From NCBI GenBank assembly GCA_021604005.1, contig BQIV01000005.1, positions 1 through 64,000 on the forward strand: a DNA stretch of 64,000 nucleotides, given 5' to 3'. The position numbers and the translations under genes are program-made. Numbering within the stretch: position 1 is the first letter of the stretch; each line of letters opens with the position of its first letter. Below the pieces are notes generated by a model. The model ran no database searches. It was not told the origin of the DNA and was given only the letters and a program-made list of their open reading frames with translations. Positions 1 through 8,900 of this stretch are shown here, in pieces. The DNA comes from Nitrospirales bacterium. Lineage in GTDB: Bacteria > Nitrospirota > Nitrospiria > Nitrospirales > UBA8639.

Positions 1-5
1 CAGCC

Positions 6-1211
6 TCAGGCTAAGATTTCCGTCACCACACCGGCCCCAACCGTCCGGCCACCTTCCCGCACGGCAAACCGCAACCCCTGCTCCATCGCAATCGGCGCGA
101 TCAACTCCCCCGTAAACGAGACATTGTCCCCCGGCATCACCATCTCCACCCCGGCCTCTAACTCCACAATCCCCGTCACATCCGTCGTCCGGAAATAAAA
201 CTGCGGCCGATACCCCTTAAAGAACGGCGTATGCCGCCCCCCCTCTTCCTTCGTCAACACATACACTTCCGCCTTAAACTTCGTATGCGGCGTGATGCTC
301 TTGGGCTTCGCCAACACCATCCCCCGCTCCACCTCTTCCTTCTTCGTCCCCCGCAGCAAGGCCCCTACATTGTCCCCGGCCTGCCCTTCATCCAACACCT
401 TCCGAAACATCTCTACCCCGGTCACCACGGTCGTTTGCGTGTCCTTCAGCCCGACAATCTCAATCTCATCCCCCACCTTCACTTGCCCTCGCTCCACACG
501 ACCCGTGACCACCGTCCCCCGCCCACTGATCGTAAACACATCCTCAATCGGCATCAAAAACGGCTTATCAATCGCACGCTCTGGCGTCGGAATATAACTA
601 TCCACCGCCTCCAACAACCGCATGATCGACGGCACCCCAATCTCACTTTGATCCCCTTCAATCGCCTTAATGGCCGAACCCGTGACAATCGGCACATCAT
701 CGCCGGGGAACCCATACTTACTGAGTAATTCCCGCACTTCCAGCTCCACCAGCTCCAAGAGCTCGGGATCCTCGACCTTATCCGCTTTATTCAAAAAGAC
801 GACAATATAGGGCACCCCCACCTGCCGCGCCAACAAAATATGCTCCCGCGTCTGCGGCATCGGCCCATCAGCCGCCGACACCACCAAGATCGCCCCATCC
901 ATTTGCGCCGCCCCCGTAATCATGTTCTTGACATAATCTGCATGCCCCGGGCAGTCCACATGCGCATAGTGGCGATTCTGCGACTCATACTCCACATGGG
1001 AAATGGCAATCGTGAGAATTTTCGTGGGATCCCGTCGGCCCTGCGACTCACTCGCTTTGGCCACGTCATCATAGGCCACATACTGAGCCATCCCTTGATC
1101 GCCCATCACTTTCGTCAACGCCGAGGTCAACGTCGTCTTCCCATGGTCCACATGCCCCACGGTCCCCACGTTCAAATGCGGCTTCTTCCGCTCAAATTTC
1201 GCCTTCCCCAT
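6..1211 (-). CDS. tuf: Elongation factor Tu
   Basis: Translational GTPase that delivers aminoacyl-tRNA to the ribosomal A site. All G-domain motifs are visible: GHVDHGKT (residues 19-26), DCPGHADY (about 86-93) and NKAD (about 141-144). They are followed by the two beta-barrel domains, ending in TEILA. The length of 401 aa is normal. The ATG is preceded by a good ribosome-binding site (GGAGG, 5 nt spacing). It is the last gene of a tRNA-Tyr/tRNA-Gly/tRNA-Thr/tuf transcription unit, the same order as tyrU-glyT-thrT-tufB of E. coli. Expression is probably set by the strong promoter at 1895-1923. Confidence 0.98.
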   Translation of the reverse strand: MGKAKFERKKPHLNVGTVGHVDHGKTTLTSALTKVMGDQGMAQYVAYDDVAKASESQGRRDPTKILTIAISHVEYESQNRHYAHVDCPGHADYVKNMITGAAQMDGAILVVSAADGPMPQTREHILLARQVGVPYIVVFLNKADKVEDPELLELVELEVRELLSKYGFPGDDVPIVTGSAIKAIEGDQSEIGVPSIMRLLEAVDSYIPTPERAIDKPFLMPIEDVFTISGRGTVVTGRVERGQVKVGDEIEIVGLKDTQTTVVTGVEMFRKVLDEGQAGDNVGALLRGTKKEEVERGMVLAKPKSITPHTKFKAEVYVLTKEEGGRHTPFFKGYRPQFYFRTTDVTGIVELEAGVEMVMPGDNVSFTGELIAPIAMEQGLRFAVREGGRTVGAGVVTEILA

Positions 1212-1333
1212 GCCCGCCTCCAGAGTCCCTAATCGATAAAACCGTTATCCCTACAACTCAGTATGTATGAAAATACATATCAGATGTATAAAAGACGCCA
1301 GCAACGACTACCCACGGATGGATCTGCACCACA

Positions 1334-1409
1334 TGGAGCCCACGACGCGGATCGAACGCGTGACCTCGTCCTTACCAAGGACGTGCTCTACCAACTGAGC
1401 TACGTGGGC
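1334..1409 (-). tRNA. tRNA-Thr (anticodon GGT)
   Basis: The cloverleaf folds on the minus strand, with acceptor stem GCCCACG/CGTGGGC, anticodon stem CGTCC/GGACG and loop TTGGTAA (anticodon GGT, reads ACC/ACT). The T arm contains GTTCGATCC. CCA is encoded (1334-1336). It lies about 120 nt upstream of tuf and is probably cut from the same precursor. Confidence 0.95.
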
Positions 1410-1476
1410 CCTCAGCCATTACGGTGAACCGTTAACTGAAAAGTTCCTTTATCCCCTTCACGGCTCACGCAAAAAC

Positions 1477-1551
1477 TGGAGCGGGCGATGGGATTTGAAC
1501 CCACGACAGCCAGCTTGGAAGGCTGGAACTCTACCACTGAGCTACGCCCGC
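1477..1551 (-). tRNA. tRNA-Gly (anticodon TCC)
   Basis: Minus-strand cloverleaf with acceptor GCGGGCG/CGCCCGC, anticodon stem CCAGC/GCTGG and loop CTTCCAA (anticodon TCC). The T arm carries GGTTCAAATCC and CCA is encoded at 1477-1479. Middle tRNA of the Tyr-Gly-Thr-tuf unit. Confidence 0.95.
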
Positions 1552-1609
1552 TATCAGTCAATTTTCCTAATGACTAATCTATTGACCTACCTGCATTTAC
1601 ATCAATATA

Positions 1610-1694
1610 TGGTGGGCAGGCAAGGATTCGAACCTTGGAAGCCGATGGCAGCAGATTTACAGTCTGCCCCCGTTGTCCACTTGGGTACCTGCCC
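1610..1694 (-). tRNA. tRNA-Tyr (anticodon GTA)
   Basis: Minus-strand class II tRNA of 85 nt with a long variable arm. The acceptor is GGGCAGG/CCTGCCC, the anticodon stem GCAGA/TCTGC and the loop CTGTAAA (anticodon GTA). The T arm contains GGTTCGAATCC and CCA is encoded. First mature tRNA of the tuf operon. The plus-strand frame across it is the usual spurious ORF produced by antisense tRNA sequence. Confidence 0.95.
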
Positions 1695-1887
1695 TTTATA
1701 TGTTCCTATGATCGACAGCTCGCAACAGGGAAAGACTGAGATGGGGGTGGGATTGTTGGCCACTTGCCCACAGAGAAAAAACCTGCCGTTTTAACAGTTT
1801 ACAAGAAAGCATGAGACTGGAGGTCCCTTGCCTCCACCAAAATTGGCATTCAATTGCCACAAGGCAAAGCAATAGCCAGATTTGTAA
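1695..1887 (-). other. Long 5' leader of the tRNA-tuf transcript
   Basis: About 190 nt separate the predicted transcription start (near 1887) from tRNA-Tyr. No fourth tRNA folds here; E. coli has thrU at this place. On the minus strand there is a short G/C hairpin (GGAGG...CCTCC around 1819-1835) and an imperfect TTGGCA/TGCCAA pair around 1843-1860. No function can be assigned. Confidence 0.4.
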
Positions 1888-1894
1888 AGAGCTT

Positions 1895-1923
1895 ATTATA
1901 CGGGGACATATTTAGCCAGTCAA
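1895..1923 (-). promoter_or_regulatory. Sigma-70 type promoter of the tRNA-Tyr/Gly/Thr-tuf operon
   Basis: On the minus strand, TTGACT (-35, 1918-1923) and TATAAT (-10, 1895-1900) are separated by exactly 17 bp. A GC-rich CCCCG lies just upstream of the -10, a discriminator-like base composition often seen at stable RNA promoters, though here it is in the spacer. Near-consensus, fitting a highly expressed operon. Confidence 0.8.
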
Positions 1924-2074
1924 GAAAAGACTTGTAAATAATACGAATGCCTGCTCGCAACATGCTGAGAGAACGCGAGGATATCATTTCCATAGGAAAT
2001 GAGCTGTACAATTTTCCCTGGAAATTCTTCCTGGTTCATGCTTCGTCCGCAAAACGAACAACTCACTCCTCAAC

Positions 2075-2104
2075 TTGACAATAATTATAGATTCCCCCTA
2101 CGAT
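2075..2104 (+). promoter_or_regulatory. Possible promoter of the DUF192 gene
   Basis: TTGACA (2075-2080), an 18-bp spacer and TACGAT (2099-2104). The -35 is perfect and the -10 matches 4 of 6. It lies about 45 nt upstream of the ATG at 2151. Confidence 0.5.
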
Positions 2105-2150
2105 CGCCTACCCACCCCACCACTACGACACGTTCACTGTCACGCATGCC

Positions 2151-2636
2151 ATGCTAAACATCATATCCATAGGAATCCACCTGATTATATTGGGACTCAT
2201 CGTTCCGCCGGTATGGGGCCAAAGCTTAACCCATCCACCTTCCGATACAAACTTTGACGGCAAGGATATCGTGGAAATTATCACGCCACAACAATCTATC
2301 ATTACAGCTGAAATTGCCGATACGCCTGCAGAGCGATCCACAGGCCTGATGTTCCGAACGCAGATGCCGTCCGATCATGGTATGTTATTTATTTTTCGTG
2401 AGTTAGATTATTGGAATTTTTGGATGAAAAATACCAAAATGCCATTAGACATTATCTGGCTTGACGTGGATTGGAAGGTCGTACATATAGAATCACATGT
2501 TCCAATTTGCACGAAAACCGATGATAGCTGCCCACGATACCGAACGTTGAAAGAAGCACTCTACGTCCTTGAGCTCAGAGCCGGTATGGCTGAACACTTC
2601 AATATCCTGGTCGATAGCCAATTGACCGTCAAGTAA
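2151..2636 (+). CDS. DUF192 family secreted protein
   Basis: 161 aa. An N-terminal hydrophobic stretch (about residues 3-22, ending PVWGQ) looks like a cleavable signal peptide, so the product is probably periplasmic. The rest is a DUF192 (COG1430) domain, with family signatures ERSTGLMFRTQMP, GMLFIF and FWMKNTKMPLDIIWLD, and a C-terminal block ALYVLELRAGMAEHF. The biochemical role of the family is not established. It is monocistronic and stands between two minus-strand units. The ribosome-binding site is weak. Confidence 0.85.
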   Translation: MLNIISIGIHLIILGLIVPPVWGQSLTHPPSDTNFDGKDIVEIITPQQSIITAEIADTPAERSTGLMFRTQMPSDHGMLFIFRELDYWNFWMKNTKMPLDIIWLDVDWKVVHIESHVPICTKTDDSCPRYRTLKEALYVLELRAGMAEHFNILVDSQLTVK

Positions 2637-2931
2637 TTATAGCGAGGCCAAATACGCTCCAATCATTTGAGTATGACTCACTGCGCGTCATGACTCACTT
2701 CAAGGAACAGAGCGTTATACCCGCTTAGCATGACTGTATCCGATTGAGGGATTTGACGACGCAGGGATAGCGAGAGTTTTGCCATGAAAAATGACACCGA
2801 TCCGGCATAACTGAATCGGCTATTGTCCCGCTCAGTACAACGTTTCGACCAGCAGAAATTATTTGAAACGGCTATGTCTCAAGAGCGACATACGCTATAG
2901 GCCACAAGCAAGATGGCGGACCGGCAACACT
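2637..2931. other. Intergenic, convergent 3' ends
   Basis: 295 nt between the 3' ends of the DUF192 gene and rel. It holds weak inverted repeats, for example GAGTATGAC/GTCATGACTC near 2669-2696 and a CCGAT/ATCGG pair followed by a T-run on the minus strand near 2790-2820 that could end rel transcription. No gene is seen. Confidence 0.35.
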
Positions 2932-5106
2932 CTACCACCCCCTGACTCGTCTCGCATTCACAACCCCTTCGACTTGTTCAATTCCCTTGATCATTCGCTC
3001 CAAATGAAGGGTATTGGTAATTTCAATCACAAAATCCAGCACAGCCTTTCGATCTTCACGGGTAGAAATTTCTGCACGGGTAATATTGGCCTGGCAATCT
3101 GAAATAGCCGAAGAAATATCAGCCAGGACTCCCGTACGATCCAAAGTCAACACTGAAACCTTCACAGAATGCGTTCCCGCAATTCCGGCATCCCAATCGG
3201 CTTCAACCAATCGGTTGTGATCCCAATCCAACGCGCGAAGGTTTGGACAGCCCACAGTATGGATACTCAATCCGCGTCCGCGTGTAATATATCCCATAAT
3301 CGGATCGCCAGGAACGGGATTGCAACATTTCGACAGTTGCATCAGCACATCATTGCCTCCCTTTACCTTCACCGATTTTTCTGGATGGGCTGGACTTAAC
3401 TTTTCATGTTCCGTTGCCATAACCGCAGCCAGGGTATTGTCTGAACTCTCAGGACTTGGCGGCTCCAGTTGATTGACGACCTGACTTGCCGAAAGCCTTC
3501 CATATCCAACCAACCGAATGAGCTCATCAACAACATCAAGTCCCCGGGCTTTCGCTATCTCCCCAAGACGCTCAGACTTGAACGTCTGAGCCGTTGGGAG
3601 ACCATGGCGGCGAAATTCTCGCTCCAACAACCGACGGCCAATATCTAACGCTCGCTTTTGCTCTTCAATTTTAAACCAATGACGAATTTTGGCTTTTGCG
3701 CGAGAGGTGCGAACAAACTTCAACCATCCTTTATGAGGCACCTGAGAAGACGAGGTGAGAATTTCCAGCATATCGCCACTACGTAACTTGTGCCGAAGCG
3801 GCACGAGTTTTCCGTTAATTTTCGCGCCGACACAATGATCCCCTATTTCCGTATGAATGGCATAGGCAAAATCCACTGGAGTAGAACCAACAGGCATTTC
3901 TTTCACCTCACCGAGTGGGGTAAAGACAAACACCACATCATGAAACAGGTCCAGCTTGACCGAGTCCATGAATTGACGGTTGTCGGAAAGATCTTTGTGC
4001 CATTCCACAAACTGCCTCAACCAACTAAAGACTTTTTCATCTTTCCCAGTGACGGCTCCGGGTTCTTTATATCGCCAATGCGAAGCGACGCCATACTCGT
4101 TGATTCGATGCATTTCTTCCGTTCGAATTTGAAACTCGACGTACTCGCCTTGAGGCCCCACAACCGTGGTATGCAACGATTGATAGAGGTTGGCCCTCGG
4201 CGTGGCAACATAATCTTTAAAGCGACCGGGAACAGGTGGCCACAACGAATGCACTAACCCGAGAATGGCATAACAATTCATTTTTGAATCAGTGATGATT
4301 CTGACAGCCGTAAGATCGTAGACTTCCTCGAACGTAATCGATTGACGTTCCATTTTTTGGTAGATGCTGTACAGATGCTTTGGCCTGCCTTGAATATCAC
4401 CAGGTAGATGAGCCTGAGCCAACGCGTCTCGTGCCATTTGGACAAGCATGTCCAAAAACTCCTGCCGTTCTTCATCCCGTTTAGCCACACGCAATTTCAG
4501 CATGGCATAGGCATCAGGCTTTAAGTACTGAAGACATAAGTCTTCAAGCTTTTGCTTAATGGAACTTATCCCTAATCGATTGGCCAGCGGTGCGTAAATC
4601 TCAAGCGTCTCTTGAGCGATTTGTTGCTGTTTACTTTTTGATAAATGTTCTAACGTTTCCATATTATGAAGGCGATCCGCGAGCTTGATGAAAACCACTC
4701 GAATGTCGTCCGCCATGGACAACACCATTTTCCTGAAATTTTCCGCTTGTTTCTCTGCATGGGACTTGAAGGGAATTTGCCCAATCTTTGTAACGCCATC
4801 GACGAGTCTCGCCACATCCTTTCCAAATCGCACTTCTAATTCGTCATGTGTCGCAACCGTATCCTCAACAGTGTCATGAAGCAGACCCGCCACGATGGCC
4901 GGGACATCTAATTTCAAAAAGGACAAAATACCGGCAACAGCCAACGGATGTTGTAGGTAGGGTTCGCCGGACTGCCGCATCTGTCCTTCATGGACATGTG
5001 CAGAAAAATCATACGCACGTCGAAGCATATCGACATCCGCTTCAGGATGATACGCTTGCACCTGCTGGATCAGCTCGTCAATTTGCGTGATAGATGTCAT
5101 CAACAT
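2932..5106 (-). CDS. rel: Bifunctional (p)ppGpp synthetase/hydrolase, RelA/SpoT type
   Basis: 724 aa with the complete Rel layout. The N-terminal HD hydrolase domain has HDTVED at 77-82 and the synthetase domain has GRPKHLYSIYQKM at 240-252 and YQSLHT at 308-313. A TGS domain follows (about 395-455) and a C-terminal ACT domain (about 650-724). Because the HD catalytic motif is intact, the protein should both make and degrade the stringent-response alarmone. The start overlaps the end of recJ by 7 nt and is preceded by GGAG at about 7 nt spacing, so it is probably translationally coupled to recJ. A second ATG lies two codons downstream. Confidence 0.95.
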   Translation of the reverse strand: MLMTSITQIDELIQQVQAYHPEADVDMLRRAYDFSAHVHEGQMRQSGEPYLQHPLAVAGILSFLKLDVPAIVAGLLHDTVEDTVATHDELEVRFGKDVARLVDGVTKIGQIPFKSHAEKQAENFRKMVLSMADDIRVVFIKLADRLHNMETLEHLSKSKQQQIAQETLEIYAPLANRLGISSIKQKLEDLCLQYLKPDAYAMLKLRVAKRDEERQEFLDMLVQMARDALAQAHLPGDIQGRPKHLYSIYQKMERQSITFEEVYDLTAVRIITDSKMNCYAILGLVHSLWPPVPGRFKDYVATPRANLYQSLHTTVVGPQGEYVEFQIRTEEMHRINEYGVASHWRYKEPGAVTGKDEKVFSWLRQFVEWHKDLSDNRQFMDSVKLDLFHDVVFVFTPLGEVKEMPVGSTPVDFAYAIHTEIGDHCVGAKINGKLVPLRHKLRSGDMLEILTSSSQVPHKGWLKFVRTSRAKAKIRHWFKIEEQKRALDIGRRLLEREFRRHGLPTAQTFKSERLGEIAKARGLDVVDELIRLVGYGRLSASQVVNQLEPPSPESSDNTLAAVMATEHEKLSPAHPEKSVKVKGGNDVLMQLSKCCNPVPGDPIMGYITRGRGLSIHTVGCPNLRALDWDHNRLVEADWDAGIAGTHSVKVSVLTLDRTGVLADISSAISDCQANITRAEISTREDRKAVLDFVIEITNTLHLERMIKGIEQVEGVVNARRVRGW

Positions 5107-6818
5107 AGCGAAGCTCCACGCATATCCTTCATTCGCACGTCACAAATGCGAAGTTGAATGCGATCCATGCCGTTCCAACGGTTTATCTCAGGAACAAACA
5201 CCATATCAATCATACGGTTTTCGAGTTGCGTACAATGCTCCAGGGCTCCCATTCGAAAGCCCATACATTCGAATGGCACCGACCCCTCCTGACGCACCAC
5301 CAATTTCAAATGCTCACCTCCAACAATTCGCGATTCTAACACTTTCAGATGCTGCCCCAGAAAGACCGGCTCAGGATTTCCCATCCCAAACGGATGTAAT
5401 TGTTCTAGCTCGCGAATCAACTGCGGATGAACATGTTGGAGTCGAACCGCAGCATCAATATATACGACAGGATATCGATTCGCTTCATCCATTTCCGAGG
5501 AAGCCAAATCGGACAACCGTTGTTGAAAGGCAGAAAATTGTTCCTGGCGAACCTGGAGGCCTGCAGCAGCTGGATGTCCACCAAATCCTTCAAGCAAGTC
5601 GGAACACTGTGCTAAAAGCTTACAAACATTGAGGCCTGGCACACTTCGTACAGAGCCACGGCCATACCCATGTTCATCAAATGACACCACAACCGATGGC
5701 CGATAATACCGCTCGACCAACCGCGATGCCACAATTCCCACCACCCCAACATGCCACGCACGATCACCGACAACAATGGCTCCAGGAAGATCTTCTCCAT
5801 GTATCATCTTGATGGCTTCAGAAACAGTCTCTTGTTCAATGACCCGTCGTTGCCGATTCAGCTCATCTAATTGACGAGCCAGGGGGAATGCATGGGATAC
5901 CTTGTCGCTGGTAAATAACTCCACCCCCAGACGCGCATGGGCAAGACGCCCAGCCGCATTAATAGCCGGGGCCAGCCGGAACGCCACCATACTTTCCGTG
6001 CATACGCCATTAATACCTGCCGACTGCTTCAGTGCATGAATGCCATAACGAGTACCATCGGCAATGCGCTGTAACCCTTCGCGTACGATCCAACGATTTT
6101 CATCTTGCAACGGAACCATGTCTGCCACCGTGGCCAATGCAGCCAAATCCGTGTACGGTGAGACATCGCCATTGGAAGGCCCATACTTCATCGTGTAGGC
6201 CGTTGCAACCTTCAAGGCCAAACCACCGGAGCACAGTCCTTTAAACGGATACTGACAATCGGTTCGCTGCGGATTCAAAAAGGCCAAAGCTCGCGGATGT
6301 TCGCCGAGGATTTGGTGGTGATCTGTAATAATCACGTCAAGGCCAAGATCTTGAGCCAGAGCAATTTCTTTGTGTGAACTCGTCCCGCAATCAATCGTCA
6401 CCAGTACCTTGACGCCGGCACGTGCGATTCGTTGTACCGCGGCTTCATGAAGTCCATACCCTTCCGACTGGCGATCAGGAATGTAAAAATCTACGAGTGC
6501 CTCTTGTTGTCGAAGAAACAAGACATACAGACTTGTAGCGGAAATTCCATCAACGTCATAATCGCCATAACAACAAATTTTTTCTTGTTGCGTAATGGCG
6601 TAATGCAGCCGATCCACCGCCTTTGCCATGTCAGCCATCTGAAAAGGATCATGAGCGTCCGGTGAATCTAACGACAGCCATTGACGTGCAGATTCGACAT
6701 CGCGTATCCCACGATTCACCAATACCGTCGCAGTAATCGAGGAAAGGCCTAGCGCATCTGCCAATTGTGCAACATGCTCAGAATGGCCATTGCGCATATC
6801 CCATTTTTTTTTAGTCAT
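5100..6818 (-). CDS. recJ: Single-stranded-DNA-specific exonuclease RecJ
   Basis: 5'-3' ssDNA exonuclease of recombination and mismatch repair. The DHH phosphoesterase motifs are visible: GDYDVDG (about residues 85-91) and TDHHQ, followed by the DHHA1 domain with GFGGHPAAAGL. I chose ATG at 6818 over an in-frame GTG at 6836 because a strong ribosome-binding site (GGAGAGAAG) sits 6 nt before it. The resulting 572 aa is the usual RecJ length. It overlaps rel downstream by 7 nt. Confidence 0.95.
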   Translation of the reverse strand: MTKKKWDMRNGHSEHVAQLADALGLSSITATVLVNRGIRDVESARQWLSLDSPDAHDPFQMADMAKAVDRLHYAITQQEKICCYGDYDVDGISATSLYVLFLRQQEALVDFYIPDRQSEGYGLHEAAVQRIARAGVKVLVTIDCGTSSHKEIALAQDLGLDVIITDHHQILGEHPRALAFLNPQRTDCQYPFKGLCSGGLALKVATAYTMKYGPSNGDVSPYTDLAALATVADMVPLQDENRWIVREGLQRIADGTRYGIHALKQSAGINGVCTESMVAFRLAPAINAAGRLAHARLGVELFTSDKVSHAFPLARQLDELNRQRRVIEQETVSEAIKMIHGEDLPGAIVVGDRAWHVGVVGIVASRLVERYYRPSVVVSFDEHGYGRGSVRSVPGLNVCKLLAQCSDLLEGFGGHPAAAGLQVRQEQFSAFQQRLSDLASSEMDEANRYPVVYIDAAVRLQHVHPQLIRELEQLHPFGMGNPEPVFLGQHLKVLESRIVGGEHLKLVVRQEGSVPFECMGFRMGALEHCTQLENRMIDMVFVPEINRWNGMDRIQLRICDVRMKDMRGASLC

Positions 6819-7034
6819 GACGATCTTCTCTCCCACACGTAACGACCCTCATTCATTCCTGGGCTGACAGGGAGCAATACAGACAAACGCTCTGCACAAA
6901 ACACACAACGCAGGGGACCACGCCATATTGTACAGGAAAGGCAAAGTCAGGAGAAATAAGGAGAGGAAACGTTTAAAACGGGAGTGATGGGACTTTCACA
7001 AAATGGCTATGAAGCAGACCGCACAATCATTATC

Positions 7035-7238
7035 TTACTGCCCGCCTTTTTGCACATAATTCTTAACAAATTCTGCCGCATTTTCTTCTAACACTTGGTC
7101 AATCTCATCAACTAATTCATCCATTTCTTCTTTGAGTTTTTCTCCAGTTTCGACAACCTTGGGATTCGCCTTGACCTCCTCGGTCTCTTGTGGAGAGTCT
7201 GCTTTTCGATTATCTTGCTGCCGTTCCTTCTTTTCCAT
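7035..7238 (-). CDS. pup: Prokaryotic ubiquitin-like protein Pup
   Basis: 67 aa, highly charged and rich in Glu/Lys, with no hydrophobic core at the N-terminus. The C-terminal third carries the Pup signature DELVDEIDQVLEENAAEF followed by VKNYVQKGGQ. Actinobacterial Pup ends in the same way, with GGQ/GGE. The terminal Gln implies deamidation to Glu by Dop before ligation to substrate lysines by PafA. The second ATG (7238) is chosen because GGAGG lies 7-8 nt upstream; the ATG at 7244 touches the ribosome-binding site. No pafA, dop, mpa or proteasome genes occur in this window, so the gene is separated from its usual partners. Confidence 0.9.
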   Translation of the reverse strand: MEKKERQQDNRKADSPQETEEVKANPKVVETGEKLKEEMDELVDEIDQVLEENAAEFVKNYVQKGGQ

Positions 7239-7358
7239 AACCATCCCTCCAGACGAATGATGAGTAACACGCTATGTCCTTCAAGGTAGTGAAGGGTGTC
7301 ATCACTTCACACTACTCCTCATGGAATCACCCGTCAAGATCAGGTCTTCACGACTTCA

Positions 7359-7387
7359 TTGATCCCCTCCAACCGGTGTGCTAATAT
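7359..7387 (+). promoter_or_regulatory. Promoter of tRNA-Val
   Basis: TTGATC (7359-7364), a 17-bp spacer and TAATAT (7382-7387). The predicted start is only a few nucleotides before the mature tRNA at 7398. Confidence 0.65.
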
Positions 7388-7397
7388 TTTCCCCCAC

Positions 7398-7472
7398 GGG
7401 CGATTAGCTCAGGGGGAGAGCGCTACCTTCACACGGTAGAGGTCACTGGTTCGATACCAGTATCGCCCACCA
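7398..7472 (+). tRNA. tRNA-Val (anticodon CAC)
   Basis: Plus-strand cloverleaf with acceptor GGGCGAT/ATCGCCC, D arm TAGCTCAGGGGGAGAGC, anticodon stem CTACC/GGTAG and loop TTCACAC (anticodon CAC, reads GTG). The T arm contains GGTTCGATACC. CCA is encoded at 7470-7472. It is a single tRNA gene with its own promoter. Confidence 0.95.
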
Positions 7473-7675
7473 GCCTACGCTTCAGCATCGGCAAACGATC
7501 GAATGCCTGAAAGTAAAAGAACGCCGAGCCAGAAGTGTCTGAACCACTCATGCGCCAACGCTGGCTTGTATGGTGAGCACGTCAGAGTACTCGTCATTTT
7601 TTCTCGCATCTGCTCCATCTCCATGAATCCTTTCCAAGTGAACGAGAGCGTGTTCTCAATCGTGGTGTTTCCGTG

Positions 7676-8809
7676 ATGCAACGTCTCAACCTCTACAAAC
7701 TACACGTCATGATTCTGTTATTTCTTGTAAGCTGCAGTAGCGGACCGACTCCACCGGCATCAAACCTTCCTCCCTCTGCAAGCGATTTAGACCTTCTGGG
7801 CCTCACACGATTGTGCGACATGATGGACATAATAGACAATCGTGCTCACAAACACACATTTCAACAAGCGGCATGGGGCTCAGGAAAAGAATGGTACACC
7901 GAAACTTCAACCCCGGTACGCAAACGACAATGGCTGTTCTTTAATGATGACAAGACATTAGTGGCGGTCGTGGCGGCCTATCCCTCAGGACTGAATCTCG
8001 AGCCCTACCCGGTCTTAAGAGACACACTGTCTCAGCTGACTCCCGCCCGAGAGTTTTTTGAGGATTCCAACTCTTTAATACAAGGAACTCAACCAAACAC
8101 TATCCTGCTTTACCGGACCGGTGACGAAAAATCCACGACACAGTACTTGATCCGAGAAGGCCACAATCATGAGAGGCAGTTACTTGTCGCCGTTATCGTG
8201 CTTGACCCCTATGAGCAACTCCTTGACGGAGCGCAGAAGAAATTTATGACCCAAGCAACGAACATGAAAGACAGCACCTCATCCTCTCAATCACCGCCGA
8301 CGCAACAGACCACAAAGTTTCTTGCGACACAACAATTTGCTCGAGGTGAAATTGCATTATTCGAATCGTGCCCAGGGGAAAAACCAGATATTGCCATAGA
8401 CGCGTACCGCCAAACGATTCAATTAGGCCTTGAGGATACAAAACGCTTAGCTGAAGCCCACCATCGCCTTGGACTTGCGCTGAGAAATAAAGGCCAGCTC
8501 TCCGAAGCGAAATTGGCCCTCGAAGAATCATTGAAAATCCAACAGTATTCACCACGCGTCCTCAATAGCCTCGGAACGGTGCTTGTTCAGTTAAAAAACC
8601 CAGTAAAGGCTATTGAGTTTCTTGAAAAAGCCATTACCTTGCAACCCAACTACGCCCGCGCGCGCTACAATCTGGCCGAAGCCTATGAGTCAGTCAATAG
8701 GAGTCGGGCCATCGAAGAGTATGAAACCTACTTAGCATTAGTAGCCAATATCCCAGAGGAAGCGACTCGCGCCGCTCTTGCGAAAGATCGTCTTGAAAAA
8801 TTGCAATAA
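7676..8809 (+). CDS. TPR-repeat lipoprotein
   Basis: About 377 aa. The N-terminal hydrophobic segment ends in LVSC, a lipobox, so Cys20 is the likely lipidated residue and the protein should be membrane anchored outside the cytoplasm. A non-repetitive middle region follows. From about residue 240 to the end, helix pairs of the tetratricopeptide type occur (for example AEAHHRLGLALRNKGQLSEA and YARARYNLAEAYESVNR). TPRs bind partner proteins; the partner is unknown. A GTG one codon upstream (7673) is an alternative start. It is followed on the same strand by RNase HI. Confidence 0.75.
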   Translation: MQRLNLYKLHVMILLFLVSCSSGPTPPASNLPPSASDLDLLGLTRLCDMMDIIDNRAHKHTFQQAAWGSGKEWYTETSTPVRKRQWLFFNDDKTLVAVVAAYPSGLNLEPYPVLRDTLSQLTPAREFFEDSNSLIQGTQPNTILLYRTGDEKSTTQYLIREGHNHERQLLVAVIVLDPYEQLLDGAQKKFMTQATNMKDSTSSSQSPPTQQTTKFLATQQFARGEIALFESCPGEKPDIAIDAYRQTIQLGLEDTKRLAEAHHRLGLALRNKGQLSEAKLALEESLKIQQYSPRVLNSLGTVLVQLKNPVKAIEFLEKAITLQPNYARARYNLAEAYESVNRSRAIEEYETYLALVANIPEEATRAALAKDRLEKLQ

Positions 8810-8900
8810 GCTGGCAAAACTAAGAAGCTGAAGCCACCGGGGAAGACATTCCCACATTGTCTCGTAACGTGTGTATGGCTCTGCATCCCTACTGACTGAC

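Noticed and set aside
1495-1794. Plus-strand ORF reading GRQGFEPWK-like protein
   Set aside because: It is the antisense translation of tRNA-Gly and tRNA-Tyr, a well-known spurious ORF type.
7475-7681. 68-aa minus-strand ORF beside tRNA-Val
   Set aside because: It lies between tRNA-Val and the start of the TPR lipoprotein, on the opposite strand, without ribosome-binding site or domain.
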